From assembly GCF_030409905.1 (NCBI RefSeq), contig NZ_JAUFQT010000002.1:248001-312000 (forward strand): DNA of 64,000 bases. Reading direction: 5' to 3'. The DNA comes from Echinicola jeungdonensis (lineage in GTDB: Bacteria > Bacteroidota > Bacteroidia > Cytophagales > Cyclobacteriaceae). Both the position numbers and the translations under genes were made by a program. The notes below the pieces were generated by a model. The model was not told where the DNA came from. It worked only from the letters and a program-made list of their open reading frames with translations, and did not search any database. This document shows, piece after piece, positions 1 to 8,905 of this stretch. Numbering within the stretch: the stretch's first letter is position 1; the number at the start of each line of letters is the position of its first letter.

Positions 1-78
1 AAAATAGGAAGCCAATCTAGAAAGGAGGATTTGGAAATCGTTTCCGGGAATAAACCTTGGACCTTTAAAGGCAAATAA
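1..78 (+). CDS. C-terminal end of an unidentified protein (partial)
   Basis: Frame 1 is open from the first base to a TAA at 76-78 and encodes 25 residues ending in PWTFKGK. The gene runs off the left edge, so no family can be named. A strong hairpin with a T-tract follows at 241-280, as expected after a real gene end. Given the pectin/uronate genes to the right, it may belong to the same catabolic block, but that is inference. Confidence 0.45.
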   Translation, partial: KIGSQSRKEDLEIVSGNKPWTFKGK

Positions 79-493
79 AACCTTCTAAATGATAGGACAG
101 CCATAATTATATTAAAAGGTGAGTTTTGGAATAAGGGAATCTAATTGTTTATTCTAATGGATATTTTTTGGGATTGTCGAACTCCCTGCTTTAAAAATAT
201 GGGTGGGAGGTGGGTGAAAAATAAAAAGCAATAAATTTACAAACATGAATTTTTCATCCCTTAAATTCATGTTTTTTATTTTAAATCGTTTGGCATTTTA
301 CAAACTTTGGATTTTTATTCTATAATGATTTAAATTATTCATCCCTGGAAAAAATGTTAGAACAAAATGAAAAATTTTTTTATTGAAAGAAATGGGAAAC
401 TCACTTTGGGTTACAATAATTTTTCCTTAAAAGATTAAGTCATGTAGAGGTGATGCTATAGGAAAACGATTTAATTCTTAACTTTAAAGCATT
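79..493. other. intergenic region before the LacI-family gene
   Basis: No gene is visible. It holds the terminator at 241-280 and then an AT-rich stretch. A sequence with a central CG and partial dyad symmetry (GAAAACGATTTAATTC, about 461-476) lies just before the LacI-type gene and could be a self-operator, but the symmetry is poor. Confidence 0.4.
241..280 (+). terminator. rho-independent terminator
   Basis: Perfect 12-bp arms, AAACATGAATTT (241-252) and AAATTCATGTTT (263-274), enclose a 10-base loop and are followed by a T-rich run. It points rightwards and would end the gene that enters from the left edge. Confidence 0.75.
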
Positions 494-1513
494 ATGGGAA
501 AGAAAAAGATTTCAATAACTGATATAGCCAAGGAATTAAATGTTTCTATCACCACAGTGTCCTTTATTTTAAATAATAAAGCCAAAAACCGGATCAGTGA
601 TGAGGTTATTAAAAAAGTGCAAGATTATGTAAAAAAAGTTGGTTATCAACCTAACCAATTAGCCCAGGGTTTAAGGACAGGAAAATCCAAGATCATCGTT
701 TTTATGGTTGAAGATATTTCTGATGCCTTTTTTTCCAGTATTGCCAGGTTAATGGAAGGGAAAGCCTATGATAATGGTTATAAACTTATTTTTTGTAGCA
801 CCGAAAATGACAAAGACAAAGCCAGGGATTTGATTCGATTGTTCAAGGACCGCCAGGTGGATGGTTACATTATTACCCCACCGGCAGATTTTGAACAGGA
901 AATCCATGAGCTGTTGGAGGAGGATTTTCCAGTAGTTTTGTTTGACCGTTACTTTGAGGAATTGGATGTCAGCCATGTGATTATTAACAACCAGGAAAGT
1001 GCCTTCAATTCGGTTAAAAATCTGGTTGAAGGAGGTTTTAGGAATATTGGCTATGTTACCTTGGAGTCCAACCAGTCGCAGATGAAAGACCGTTTATCCG
1101 GTTATGAAAAAGCCATTGACCTTTATGATCTTCCAAAAAGTATTTTTAAAGTTTCTTTTAAAGATTTTAAAGCTCACCGTTCTGATGAATTAGTGGAAAC
1201 CTATTTAAAAGAAAATCCACAATTGGATGCATTGTTTTTTGCAACTAATTACCTGGCTAAGAGTGGATTGAAAGTTTTGAAAAAGAAAGGGGTAAAGATT
1301 CCGGAACAAATCGGGGTGGTTAGTTTCGATGATAGTGATGTTTTTGAGTTATATACCCCTACCATTACATCCTTGTCTCAACCTATTGAATCCATTGCAG
1401 ATAAGTTAATGGAAATAATGCTCAAACAATTGACTAATATAAAAGGAAGGAACAAGATTATACATGCGGAATTACCAGGTAGTCTGATAGTAAGAGAGTC
1501 AAGTCATAAGTAG
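494..1513 (+). CDS. LacI-family transcriptional regulator
   Basis: A 339-residue DNA-binding repressor or activator of the LacI/GalR family. The N-terminal helix-turn-helix lies at about residues 8-27 (ITDIAKELNVS, then TTVSFILN) and is followed by the hinge region (QLAQGLRTGKS). A periplasmic-binding-protein-like effector domain fills about residues 63-335, including the typical IGVVSFDDSD and PTITSLSQP segments. Length is normal for the family. It precedes a DUF4861 lipoprotein, kduI and kduD, so the likely effector is a uronate or a pectin/alginate breakdown product; this is inferred from context only. A CG-centred palindrome, AATCGATT, before kduI is a candidate operator. Confidence 0.93.
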   Translation: MGKKKISITDIAKELNVSITTVSFILNNKAKNRISDEVIKKVQDYVKKVGYQPNQLAQGLRTGKSKIIVFMVEDISDAFFSSIARLMEGKAYDNGYKLIFCSTENDKDKARDLIRLFKDRQVDGYIITPPADFEQEIHELLEEDFPVVLFDRYFEELDVSHVIINNQESAFNSVKNLVEGGFRNIGYVTLESNQSQMKDRLSGYEKAIDLYDLPKSIFKVSFKDFKAHRSDELVETYLKENPQLDALFFATNYLAKSGLKVLKKKGVKIPEQIGVVSFDDSDVFELYTPTITSLSQPIESIADKLMEIMLKQLTNIKGRNKIIHAELPGSLIVRESSHK

Positions 1514-1697
1514 TTTTTTTATTGGAGTTAATCTACTGCCTGTGAATAGATATTCCTTTTTATTCAAAACAGGATTGATGCCGATTAAAGGAAAAAATAG
1601 GGAGCAATATAGATTTGAAATGCAAAAAATGTTTTTTATCTAATTGGTCAACTAGTTTTATATGAAATGAAAAATCTAATATTTAAAGGTTTACAAA

Positions 1698-2954
1698 ATG
1701 AAGAAATCTAAAATGCCTTTTAATCAATTATTTAAAACAAGTCTATTAAATCGATTTTGTTTACTGACTTTTGCCGGTATAGGAATATTCAGTGCCTGCA
1801 AAACTGAAAAAACCTATGAACTGATTATTGTGGTTGAAAACACCCAAAACTATGAGCGAAAATCTGAAACCATAGAAATTGCTGTTGAAAAGGTAAAACC
1901 TCTTTTGGAAAAATTTGGGGCAAACAATCTTGTAATTGAAAATCCAGACACAGAAAATCTTTTGGTGAGCCAGTGGATAGATCTGGATGGGGATAATTCT
2001 CTGGACCAATTAATTTTTCAAGTGGATATCCCGGGCAATAATTCTCAGGAATTTATTTTGAGATCTTTGGAAGAGAGGGAGCAGCAGCCAGAGTCAGAAT
2101 TGACCACCTTTTCCAGGTTTGTGCCAGAAAGAACCGATGATTACACATGGGAAAATGACAAAGTGGCTTTCCGGACTTATGGGCCGGAAGCTCAAAGGCG
2201 AATTGAAGAGGGGGAACCTGGTGGGACGCTTTCCAGTGGAATCGATGCCTGGCTAAAAAGTGTTGAATATCCCATTATTGATAAATGGTACAAAAAGAAT
2301 GAGGAAAACCCCGGTGCTTATCATATTGATTCCGGAGAAGGATATGATCCTTACCATGTAGGATCCAGCAGGGGAATTGGTGGGGTAGGCTTTTGGGAAG
2401 ATGATTCCTTATTTACTTCAAAAAATTTTGTGGAGTATAAAACCAGAGCTACTGGACCCATCCGTACAGTTTTTGAATTAAAGTATGCTCCTTGGGAGGT
2501 AAATGGAAAAATGGTTGAGGAAACAAAAAGGATTAGTCTTGATTTAGGAAGTAACCTCTCCAGGTTTGAATCTACATTTACCAGTGAAAATGAAATTCCA
2601 AATCCCACCATAGGCATTACCCTTCATGAAAAAGAGGGAGAGGTGAAAGCAAATGAAGAAAAAGGTATTTTTAGGTATTGGGAACCCATGGATGGCCATC
2701 ATTTGGGATTAGGGGTGGTTATTGATCCAGAATTGGTCCAGGGATTTAAAGACCACCGGGTGGAATATAAAGATGGTAGCCAATTGCTGATCATGACAGA
2801 TCCAAGCAATAATAAACTGACTTATTATGCTGGATTTGGCTGGGATAAAAGTGGTCAAATTGAAAACAAAGCAGAATGGGATGCCTATCTTGAACAATTT
2901 AAAAACAAGTTGTCTAACCCCTTAAAAGTTAAGGTTAAAGGCAAAAAAAAATAA
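1698..2954 (+). CDS. DUF4861 family lipoprotein
   Basis: A 418-residue protein with an N-terminal hydrophobic segment ending in a lipobox-like FSAC at about residues 31-34, so it is probably a lipoprotein anchored in a membrane. The body matches my recollection of the DUF4861 family, which is common beside uronate and pectin genes in Bacteroidota. The biochemical function is not established; a sugar-modifying or lyase-like role is only a guess from gene neighbourhood. The Gly-Glu-Gly-Tyr-Asp-Pro-Tyr-His patch near residue 215 and the NPTIGITLHE segment look conserved in style. It sits 184 bp after the LacI gene and may be cotranscribed with it. Confidence 0.72.
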   Translation: MKKSKMPFNQLFKTSLLNRFCLLTFAGIGIFSACKTEKTYELIIVVENTQNYERKSETIEIAVEKVKPLLEKFGANNLVIENPDTENLLVSQWIDLDGDNSLDQLIFQVDIPGNNSQEFILRSLEEREQQPESELTTFSRFVPERTDDYTWENDKVAFRTYGPEAQRRIEEGEPGGTLSSGIDAWLKSVEYPIIDKWYKKNEENPGAYHIDSGEGYDPYHVGSSRGIGGVGFWEDDSLFTSKNFVEYKTRATGPIRTVFELKYAPWEVNGKMVEETKRISLDLGSNLSRFESTFTSENEIPNPTIGITLHEKEGEVKANEEKGIFRYWEPMDGHHLGLGVVIDPELVQGFKDHRVEYKDGSQLLIMTDPSNNKLTYYAGFGWDKSGQIENKAEWDAYLEQFKNKLSNPLKVKVKGKKK

Positions 2955-3371
2955 ACCGAAAAATTTAATATAACTAACCGCTAAGAACCCAAAGGAAACC
3001 GGAATGTCCGCATTGCCAATTATTTCATTGAGGTAAAGACACAAAGAGTCTATTGCGGAATAATTCAGGTCGCCTTATCGTAAAGACAATGCTTTCGAAG
3101 TTTTACTTATTTGGTATATTTACTAGTTTTGTCTTTCTCTGGAGACATCCAGAAGGGAATAATTCGGGATAAAACTCCCTCTCCCTTATGGGGAGGGGGA
3201 GAAAAAACCGTAACTTGAAGAAACTTTCCCTTTTTAGATTCCTTTTTTTTTGTAAACAATGAAAAATGGGTAATCCTAAATTCCTTGGGATTTGGCCCAT
3301 GGGTAGAAAAAGAGAAATAATAAAGTAATCGATTGCACTAAAATAAATTCACTAAAACAAACAATAAAAAA
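2955..3371. other. intergenic region with REP-like hairpin and repeat-like remnants
   Basis: No gene is visible. A GC-rich inverted repeat, CTCCCTCTCCC then GGGGAGGGGGAG, around 3176-3202 resembles short dispersed palindromes. A stretch with 'cgctaag' and 'gacacaaagag' (about 2978-3050) resembles the 'CAAAG' intergenic repeats common in Bacteroidota genomes. An AATCGATT palindrome at 3327-3334 precedes kduI. Confidence 0.45.
3327..3334. promoter_or_regulatory. candidate LacI-family operator before kduI
   Basis: AATCGATT is a perfect 8-bp palindrome with the central CG typical of LacI-family operators, 37 bp before the kduI start. The symmetry partly extends (G.AATCGATT.C). The local LacI-type regulator is the obvious candidate binder, but an 8-bp palindrome is weak evidence alone. 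A longer copy, AAATCGATTT, lies inside the DUF4861 gene near 1748. Confidence 0.3.
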
Positions 3372-4211
3372 ATGCATACTAACATCGTAACGAGACATGC
3401 ATCGCATCCGGAAGATGTAAAAGGGTACGATACCCAAAAACTCCGTGATCATTTTCTTTTAGAGGATATTTTTCAAAAGGATCAGATTAACGGGGTATAT
3501 AGTACCTTTGACCGCTTAATCGTAGGTGGGATCTATCCAGTAACCAAATCTTTGGAACTGGAAACAGTAGATCAGCTTAAGTCTGACTATTTCCTTGAGC
3601 GCAGGGAGTTCGGAGTGATCAATGTTGGAGATTCCACTTTGGTTACTGTTGATGGCACGGATCATAAATTGGGAAGAAAAGAAGCTTTGTACATTGGCAA
3701 GGGAACCAAAGAGGTGATTTTCCATCCATCTGCTGAGGGGCAAGCTGTACTTTACTTTAATTCTGCTCCAGCCCATACAGATTACCCTACCAAAAAAGTA
3801 GGTTTGGATGATGCAGAAAAAGTGGAATTAGGATCCTTGGAAAATTCCAACCACAGGGTGATCAATAAGCTATTGGTAAATAGTGTTGTAGATACTTGTC
3901 AGCTTCAAATGGGTATGACAGAATTGAAACCCGGAAGTGTATGGAATACCATGCCTGCCCATACCCATGACCGAAGAATGGAAGCCTATTTCTATTTTGA
4001 TTTGGATGATGATGCCGTGGTTTGTCACTACATGGGGCAACCGGATGAAACGAGACACATTTGGATGAAAAAACACCAGGCGGTGATTTCTCCTGCTTGG
4101 TCCATACATGCAGGATCGGGGACTTCCAATTATACCTTTATCTGGGGTATGGCAGGGGAGAACCTTGATTATGGTGATATGGATAAAGTAGCTCCTGTAG
4201 ATATGAAATAA
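3372..4211 (+). CDS. kduI: 5-dehydro-4-deoxy-D-glucuronate isomerase
   Basis: A 279-residue cytosolic cupin isomerase that converts 5-keto-4-deoxyuronate (DKI) to 2,5-diketo-3-deoxygluconate, a step in the use of unsaturated uronates from pectin and similar polymers. Length equals the usual KduI (about 278). Metal-binding histidines of the C-terminal cupin are visible in NTMPAHTHDRRMEAYFYF and in the SPAWSIHAGSG segment. It begins with MHTNIVTRHASHP, typical of KduI. It is followed by kduD, the next enzyme of the pathway, after a hairpin at 4220-4266, so the two may be partly uncoupled. Confidence 0.96.
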   Translation: MHTNIVTRHASHPEDVKGYDTQKLRDHFLLEDIFQKDQINGVYSTFDRLIVGGIYPVTKSLELETVDQLKSDYFLERREFGVINVGDSTLVTVDGTDHKLGRKEALYIGKGTKEVIFHPSAEGQAVLYFNSAPAHTDYPTKKVGLDDAEKVELGSLENSNHRVINKLLVNSVVDTCQLQMGMTELKPGSVWNTMPAHTHDRRMEAYFYFDLDDDAVVCHYMGQPDETRHIWMKKHQAVISPAWSIHAGSGTSNYTFIWGMAGENLDYGDMDKVAPVDMK

Positions 4212-4219
4212 TTAAAGAA

Positions 4220-4266
4220 GACCGGCAGAGTTCAGAATTTTAGTACTGTGCCGGTTATTCCTTTTT
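4220..4266 (+). terminator. probable terminator or attenuator after kduI
   Basis: Arms ACCGGCA (4221-4227) and TGCCGGT (4249-4255) flank a 21-base loop and are followed by a T-rich run (TATTCCTTTTTC). It lies in the 243-bp gap between kduI and kduD and could reduce read-through. Confidence 0.5.
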
Positions 4267-4454
4267 CTTACCGATCAACTTTTAAAAATTGAAGCAATAT
4301 TTAGCTTCTATAAGAAATTAATACCCTAACCACTATAAAAAGATTCAAAAGCACTGAAGGACATTTTGTCCCCAATTTAAGGGGCATGAAATGTTTGGAA
4401 AGAATTTGAATCAGGCCTTAAAAATCCAATAAAAACAATAAAAAAACCTAAACT

Positions 4455-5243
4455 ATGAAAGAACTATTTGATCTGTCCGGCAAAGTTGCCTTAGTGACAG
4501 GTGCAACACACGGACTGGGAATGGCCATGGCCACAGCATTGGCCAAAAGTGGGGCTACTTTAATTTTCAATGACATCAACCAGGAAAAAATTGACAATGC
4601 CACCAAAGAATATGCAGGCAATGGTATTGAAGCTCATGGATATTTGTTTGATGTTACGGATGCCAAAGCGGTAGATGAGCATGTTACGACCATTGAGAAG
4701 AAGTTTGGCCCTATTAATATTCTGGTTAACAATGCAGGGATCATCATGAGGGTACCGGCTTTAGAAATGGATCCTGAAGACTTCAGAAAAGTAGTGGAGG
4801 TAGATCTTATTTCTCCATTTATCATGTCCCAGCGAGTGGGAAAAAGTATGAAAGAAAATGGGGGCGGAAAAATTATTAACATCTGCTCCATGATGAGTGA
4901 ACTTGGCCGTAATTCCGTTTCGGCATATGCTGCAGGAAAAGGTGGTCTGAAAATGTTGACCAGAAACTTGGCTACTGAATGGGCCAAATACAACATTAAT
5001 GTTAATGGCATAGGACCTGGTTATTTTGCAACCAGTCAAACTGCTCCGATCCGGGTAGATGGCCATCCATTCAATGACTTTATTATCAATAGAACTCCTG
5101 CCGGCAGATGGGGTAATCCAGAGGATTTGCAGGGAACCACTGTTTTCTTGGCCAGTAAAGCCAGTGACTTTGTAAATGGGCAAATTGTCTATGTAGATGG
5201 AGGTATTTTAGCAACCATCGGAAAACCACATGGTGAGGAATAA
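4455..5243 (+). CDS. kduD: 2-dehydro-3-deoxy-D-gluconate 5-dehydrogenase (SDR family)
   Basis: A 262-residue short-chain dehydrogenase/reductase. The Rossmann nucleotide-binding motif GATHGLG is at about residues 16-22, NNAG at about 92-95, and the catalytic YxxxK as YAAGK at about 157-161. Position after kduI assigns it to the reduction of 2,5-diketo-3-deoxygluconate to 2-keto-3-deoxygluconate with NAD(P)H. The C-terminal segment FVNGQIVYVDGGILATIGKP is typical of KduD. Other sugar-acid SDRs look similar, so the assignment rests on both sequence style and context. A terminator follows immediately. Confidence 0.92.
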   Translation: MKELFDLSGKVALVTGATHGLGMAMATALAKSGATLIFNDINQEKIDNATKEYAGNGIEAHGYLFDVTDAKAVDEHVTTIEKKFGPINILVNNAGIIMRVPALEMDPEDFRKVVEVDLISPFIMSQRVGKSMKENGGGKIINICSMMSELGRNSVSAYAAGKGGLKMLTRNLATEWAKYNINVNGIGPGYFATSQTAPIRVDGHPFNDFIINRTPAGRWGNPEDLQGTTVFLASKASDFVNGQIVYVDGGILATIGKPHGEE

Positions 5244-5265
5244 ATTTTTCCTTAAATTCATAATA

Positions 5266-5306
5266 AAAAAACACCCTCAAAACTTAATTTGAGGGTGTTT
5301 TTTTTT
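5266..5306 (+). terminator. rho-independent terminator after kduD
   Basis: Arms AAACACCCTCAAA and TTTGAGGGTGTTT (5269-5300) enclose a short loop and are followed by a long T-run. A-rich sequence on the other side makes it potentially bidirectional, but the desaturase gene on the opposite strand ends about 100 bp further right. Confidence 0.85.
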
Positions 5307-5405
5307 GATTCAGGTGTAATAAAAGATAAAAAAGGTTGACTGGTTAATTGATAAATTGATAGAACAAAGGTTGAGCTTTGAACTAAATAACCTAATAACC
5401 AATCA

Positions 5406-6482
5406 CTAAGCTCTTCCTGCTTTTTTTAGGAACCTGTAATGGGATTGTAAAGCTGAAAAGAAAGTCTTGTTCTCATGGTAAGGCAATCCAAATTCCAGTG
5501 CGGTACTTTTCACAATTTCTGATATGGCTGGGTAATGAATATGACAAACCTTGGGAAATAAGTGGTGTTCTATCTGGAAATTGAGCCCACCGCAAAGAAA
5601 TGTGGCGATTTTACTTTTCCGGGCAAAATTCGCGGTTGTTTTCATTTGATGTTCTGCCCAGGATTCCTCAATATTTTCATAAGTGCTAGGGTGGGGCATT
5701 TCTGTTTCCTCTACCAGATGGGCCAGTTGGAATACTAATCCAAGAACCAATCCTTCAGCCACATTCATTAAAATAAAACCAATAAGAAATTGCCACCAGG
5801 TTATATCCATGAGCACCAATGGAGTAATGATAAATATGATGTAATACAATGCCTTGTAAAAGAATAGATTAAAATATTCGATTTTGGGATGTTTGTTTTT
5901 GTGAGCCCCAATTTCTTTTTTGAAGAATTTTATATAATCCTTCCTGAAAAACCAGGATAAAGAAGTTAGGCTGTAAAGCATAAAGGCATATATATGCTGG
6001 TAGCGATGGGCTTTTTTGACTCTTTCTTCCTGGGAGATCCTGATTATCCCTGGAGCTACTTCCAGGTCACCATCATGGCCAATTATATTGGTGTAAGTAT
6101 GGTGGACTTTGTTATGGGTAATTTTCCAAACATAAACACTGGCCCCAATCAAATGAAACAGAAATCCAAGAGATTTATTGATGGCAGGTTTTGAGGAATA
6201 AGCCCCATGTAGAGCATCATGGCATATATTAAACCCTATGCAAGCCATAGTAATGCCTAAGCCAATAGCCAATATTAATGTAATATATAATGGGAAAATA
6301 TCCAGTACGATCAGAAAATATAAGCCGACAAACAGCCCAAGGTAGATCAAAGTTTTGAAAACCATGGAGCTATTGGCGTTTTTAGAAATATTTTGATTAT
6401 TGAAATACTCGTCGATTCTTTTTCTAATTGTTGCGAAGAAAAGGGATTTACCCGTATCAACAAATTTGATGGAACGGTCCAT
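5406..6482 (-). CDS. membrane fatty-acid (acyl-lipid/acyl-CoA) desaturase
   Basis: A 358-residue di-iron integral-membrane desaturase that introduces a double bond into acyl chains. All three histidine boxes are present: HDALHG, HNKVHH and QIEHHLFP. Hydrophobic stretches before box 1 (about residues 45-85) and between boxes 2 and 3 (about 205-255) provide the membrane spans. Q-x-x-H-H in the last box resembles front-end or linoleoyl-CoA desaturases. It is transcribed alone, divergent from the sigma-factor remnant across 398 bp. No electron-donor gene is adjacent. The exact regiospecificity cannot be read from sequence. Confidence 0.93.
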   Translation of the reverse strand: MDRSIKFVDTGKSLFFATIRKRIDEYFNNQNISKNANSSMVFKTLIYLGLFVGLYFLIVLDIFPLYITLILAIGLGITMACIGFNICHDALHGAYSSKPAINKSLGFLFHLIGASVYVWKITHNKVHHTYTNIIGHDGDLEVAPGIIRISQEERVKKAHRYQHIYAFMLYSLTSLSWFFRKDYIKFFKKEIGAHKNKHPKIEYFNLFFYKALYYIIFIITPLVLMDITWWQFLIGFILMNVAEGLVLGLVFQLAHLVEETEMPHPSTYENIEESWAEHQMKTTANFARKSKIATFLCGGLNFQIEHHLFPKVCHIHYPAISEIVKSTALEFGLPYHENKTFFSALQSHYRFLKKAGRA

Positions 6483-6880
6483 AAATGGGGGTTAAGTGAA
6501 TTTAGGCTTAGATTCTATCTAACCTCTATAAATACAACGTTTTATTGTTGAAATAATTTCCCTGACTGATTATTGGGAGATTATTTTAATTAAATTTTTA
6601 CGAATTAAGTGGAGATATTGGGATTTTCCTACCAGTATTAAAAATAATTGATTTTATTTTATAACCTTAGGTTGAATAGAAAATTCAATGTTTTTTAGTT
6701 AGGGTAATAAAGAAGGAAACTTTAATTGATTTTCTGGTCTGCGTCCAAAATTATTTAAGGGAATTACTGTAAAATATATTGAAATTTGTCTGATTGTTAT
6801 TAAATGGATTTTTGTGTTGTTGATAAAGATAATTTTGCCTACTTTGTTGTGTCATTTGACAAATACCCAAAATAAACCCC
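6483..6880. other. divergent intergenic region between desaturase and sigma remnant
   Basis: No gene is visible. The sequence is very AT-rich. TTTG (6811-6814) and TACTTTG (6840-6846) before the sigma gene are spaced roughly like the Bacteroidota -33/-7 promoter elements, suggesting that the remnant gene's promoter is still there. Confidence 0.35.
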
Positions 6881-7210
6881 GTGAAAGAAGTATATCATCA
6901 TACTGAATTGGAAGATCCCAATGGTCTGTGGCATCAGTTGAGGCAGGGAGACCGTAAGGGATTGGAAGGATTATACAAACATTTTTCCAAAGATCTTTTT
7001 CGCTATGGTTTATCATTGAAACCAGATCAGAATATAGTCCAGGACTGTATTCAGGAAGTTTTTATTGACCTATGGAAATACCATAAAAACCTTCAAAAGG
7101 CAGATAATGTAAAGGTATATCTTTTTAAATCCTTATCCTATAAAATGTTTCGGGAAATCAAAAAGGAAAAAAAGTGGAAAAGGAAGGAAGTTACTGAAAA
7201 TTTTGAACCT
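6881..7210 (+). pseudogene. truncated ECF sigma-70 factor (5' part only)
   Basis: About 110 residues match the sigma region 2 half of Bacteroidota ECF sigma factors (GDRKGLEGLYKHFSKDLFRYG, then QDCIQEVFIDLWKYH, then VKVYLFKSLSYKMFREIKKEK). Normal members have about 190 residues and a region 4 DNA-binding helix-turn-helix, which is absent. After ENFEP the frame continues with unrelated residues to a stop at 7262-7264, while a SusD-like frame begins at once in the next register. The simplest reading is a deletion joining the front of a sigma gene to the middle of a susD gene. Such sigma genes normally head sigma/FecR/susC/susD loci. Confidence 0.8.
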
Positions 7211-8610
7211 CACCTTCATCTGCAATTGAGGAGATTCCTCAATCGCCTTTGTCTGATGAAATGAAACAAATTAGGCTTGGGGAGGTGCATTACCTAAGGG
7301 CTTTGTATTACTGGTTGATTGTGGAAACCTGGGGTGGGGTTCACCTGACCACAGAGCCAACAATAGGAGTTGAAACCACTTCTACCCGAAGTCCGGTTCA
7401 GGATTTCTATGATGTGATTTTCTCTGATTTGGATATTGCCATAGCCAACCTGGATGGCCGAATTGCCCATGAGGGAGGAAGAGTTACAAAACCTGCTGCA
7501 GAAGCCTTCAAAGCAAGAATGTTGCTTACATGAGAAAGGTACAGCGAAGCTGCTGAATTGGCCAAAAAAGTGATCGATGATTATGATTTCGAATTGTTCG
7601 ATGACTATACAGCCCTTTGGCATATTGATAATAGTGAAGGTTCTACCAATTCTGAAATGATCTATTATGTCAACTATTCAGAGAATAACCTCATCAATAC
7701 TTCTGACGATGAATTTGATGGCAATACTGAAGCCAATGCTTTCCGTCAGGAAGGTGGTAACCAGCTTCACCTGATGTTTACTCCAAGATACGATTTCCAT
7801 TCAGGGATGGTACTGGATATAATCAACAGTATCGGTTTTCAGCGTTATGCCTGCACGAGAAGGTATTTGGAGCTGTTTAACAGTGACATTGACCAACGCT
7901 ACCAAGGAACCTTTAAAGAGGTTTGGTATGCCAATGGTGGTGATGTAGGCCAATATGTTGATATGGTTCAGGGAGATACGGCCATTTATTGGAGCTATAA
8001 GGATCTATCTGAAGAATTTAAAGCCAGCAAAGCCACCAAATATGAGGTGATGGATATTAATGACCTTTACAATCCGGATGGTTCATTGACAGATTTCAGG
8101 AACTTTATTGAAATGCACAAGCACAACAGTACCACGGATAGGGATGCTATCTTTGAGTTCAGAAGTAAAAGGGATGCCTTTGTGATCCGGATTGCTGAGA
8201 TGTACATGATCGTGGCTGAGGCGGCCATGCAGGCTGGTAATATGACGGAGGCAGTTGAATATATGAATATGCTAAGGAGAAACAGGGCTAAGGACGGCTT
8301 TGAAACCCAAATGGAAATATCTGCTGCTGATATGGACATGGACTTTATTCTTGAAGAAAGAGGACGTGAGCTGGGTGGCGAATTGCTACGTTGGTTTGAC
8401 CTGAAAAGAACAGGCAAGCTCATTGAATATGTAAGAATGTATAATACAGATGCAGATGATAATATCATGGATTTCCATAGGTTAAGGCCTATTCCCCAGT
8501 CTCACCTTGATGGATCACCAATAGAGAAGAATTTCAACAAAACCCCGGTTGGAACTAGTAGTGAATCAAAAGGAAAAGGCCATGAATATGGCCTTTTCTC
8601 CTTTTCCTAA
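7209..8610 (+). pseudogene. SusD/RagB outer-membrane nutrient-binding protein remnant
   Basis: Frame +1 from about 7209 encodes the middle and C-terminal parts of a SusD/RagB protein (IPQSPLSDEMKQIRLGEV, then HYLRALYYWLIVETWGG, later MYMIVAEAAMQAGN and ILEERGRELGGELLRWFDL). About the first 110 residues, including the lipoprotein signal, are missing. A TGA at 7531-7533 interrupts the same frame; residues on both sides (KARMLLT / ERYSEAAELAKKVIDDY) continue one SusD segment, and a single C-to-T change from CGA would explain it. The end also looks altered: after RPIPQSHLDGSP the frame runs on through a terminator-like hairpin. The intact protein would bind polysaccharide at the cell surface with a SusC partner, which is absent here. 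Confidence 0.9.
8572..8605 (+). terminator. terminator-like hairpin inside the end of the SusD remnant
   Basis: AAAAGGCCAT and ATGGCCTTTT arms separated by a few bases, followed by CTCCTTTTCC. The SusD reading frame passes through the hairpin and stops just after it, which suggests that the original stop codon lay upstream. Confidence 0.55.
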
Positions 8611-8744
8611 ATAAGATAATCTTAATCTTTCTATCATTATCATTCAAAAATACAACTGCTTAAAAAAGTGGCCGGGAAGCAATTGTTTTTTTGCATACTT
8701 CCCAATTAAGATAATTGAGTTTAATTGGGTTTATTAATTTGGTT

Positions 8745-8780
8745 TTTCCCCAGGCATTTTTGGCTGGGGAAATCTTTTTT
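8745..8780 (+). terminator. rho-independent terminator
   Basis: Arms TTTCCCCAG (8745-8753) and CTGGGGAAA (8764-8772) followed by TCTTTTTTG. It lies in the 295-bp gap after the SusD remnant, where no gene is visible, and may be the original end of the lost polysaccharide-utilisation operon. Confidence 0.7.
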
Positions 8781-8905
8781 GAGTATTCACCCAATACCAG
8801 GTATCATTTATTTCTATAAGGGATTGATACCTTCTATTTTTATTTAGTAGGCAAGTGGATAGCTTAGAAGGAAAACCCTCCCCGTTAAGTGGAAGGGCTT
8901 TGTTT

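Noticed and set aside
6791..6802. TGATTGTTATTA as a further FNR-like site
   Set aside because: One base departs from TGAT-N4-ATCA and it precedes a pseudogene far from the stress island. It shows that one-mismatch sites arise by chance.
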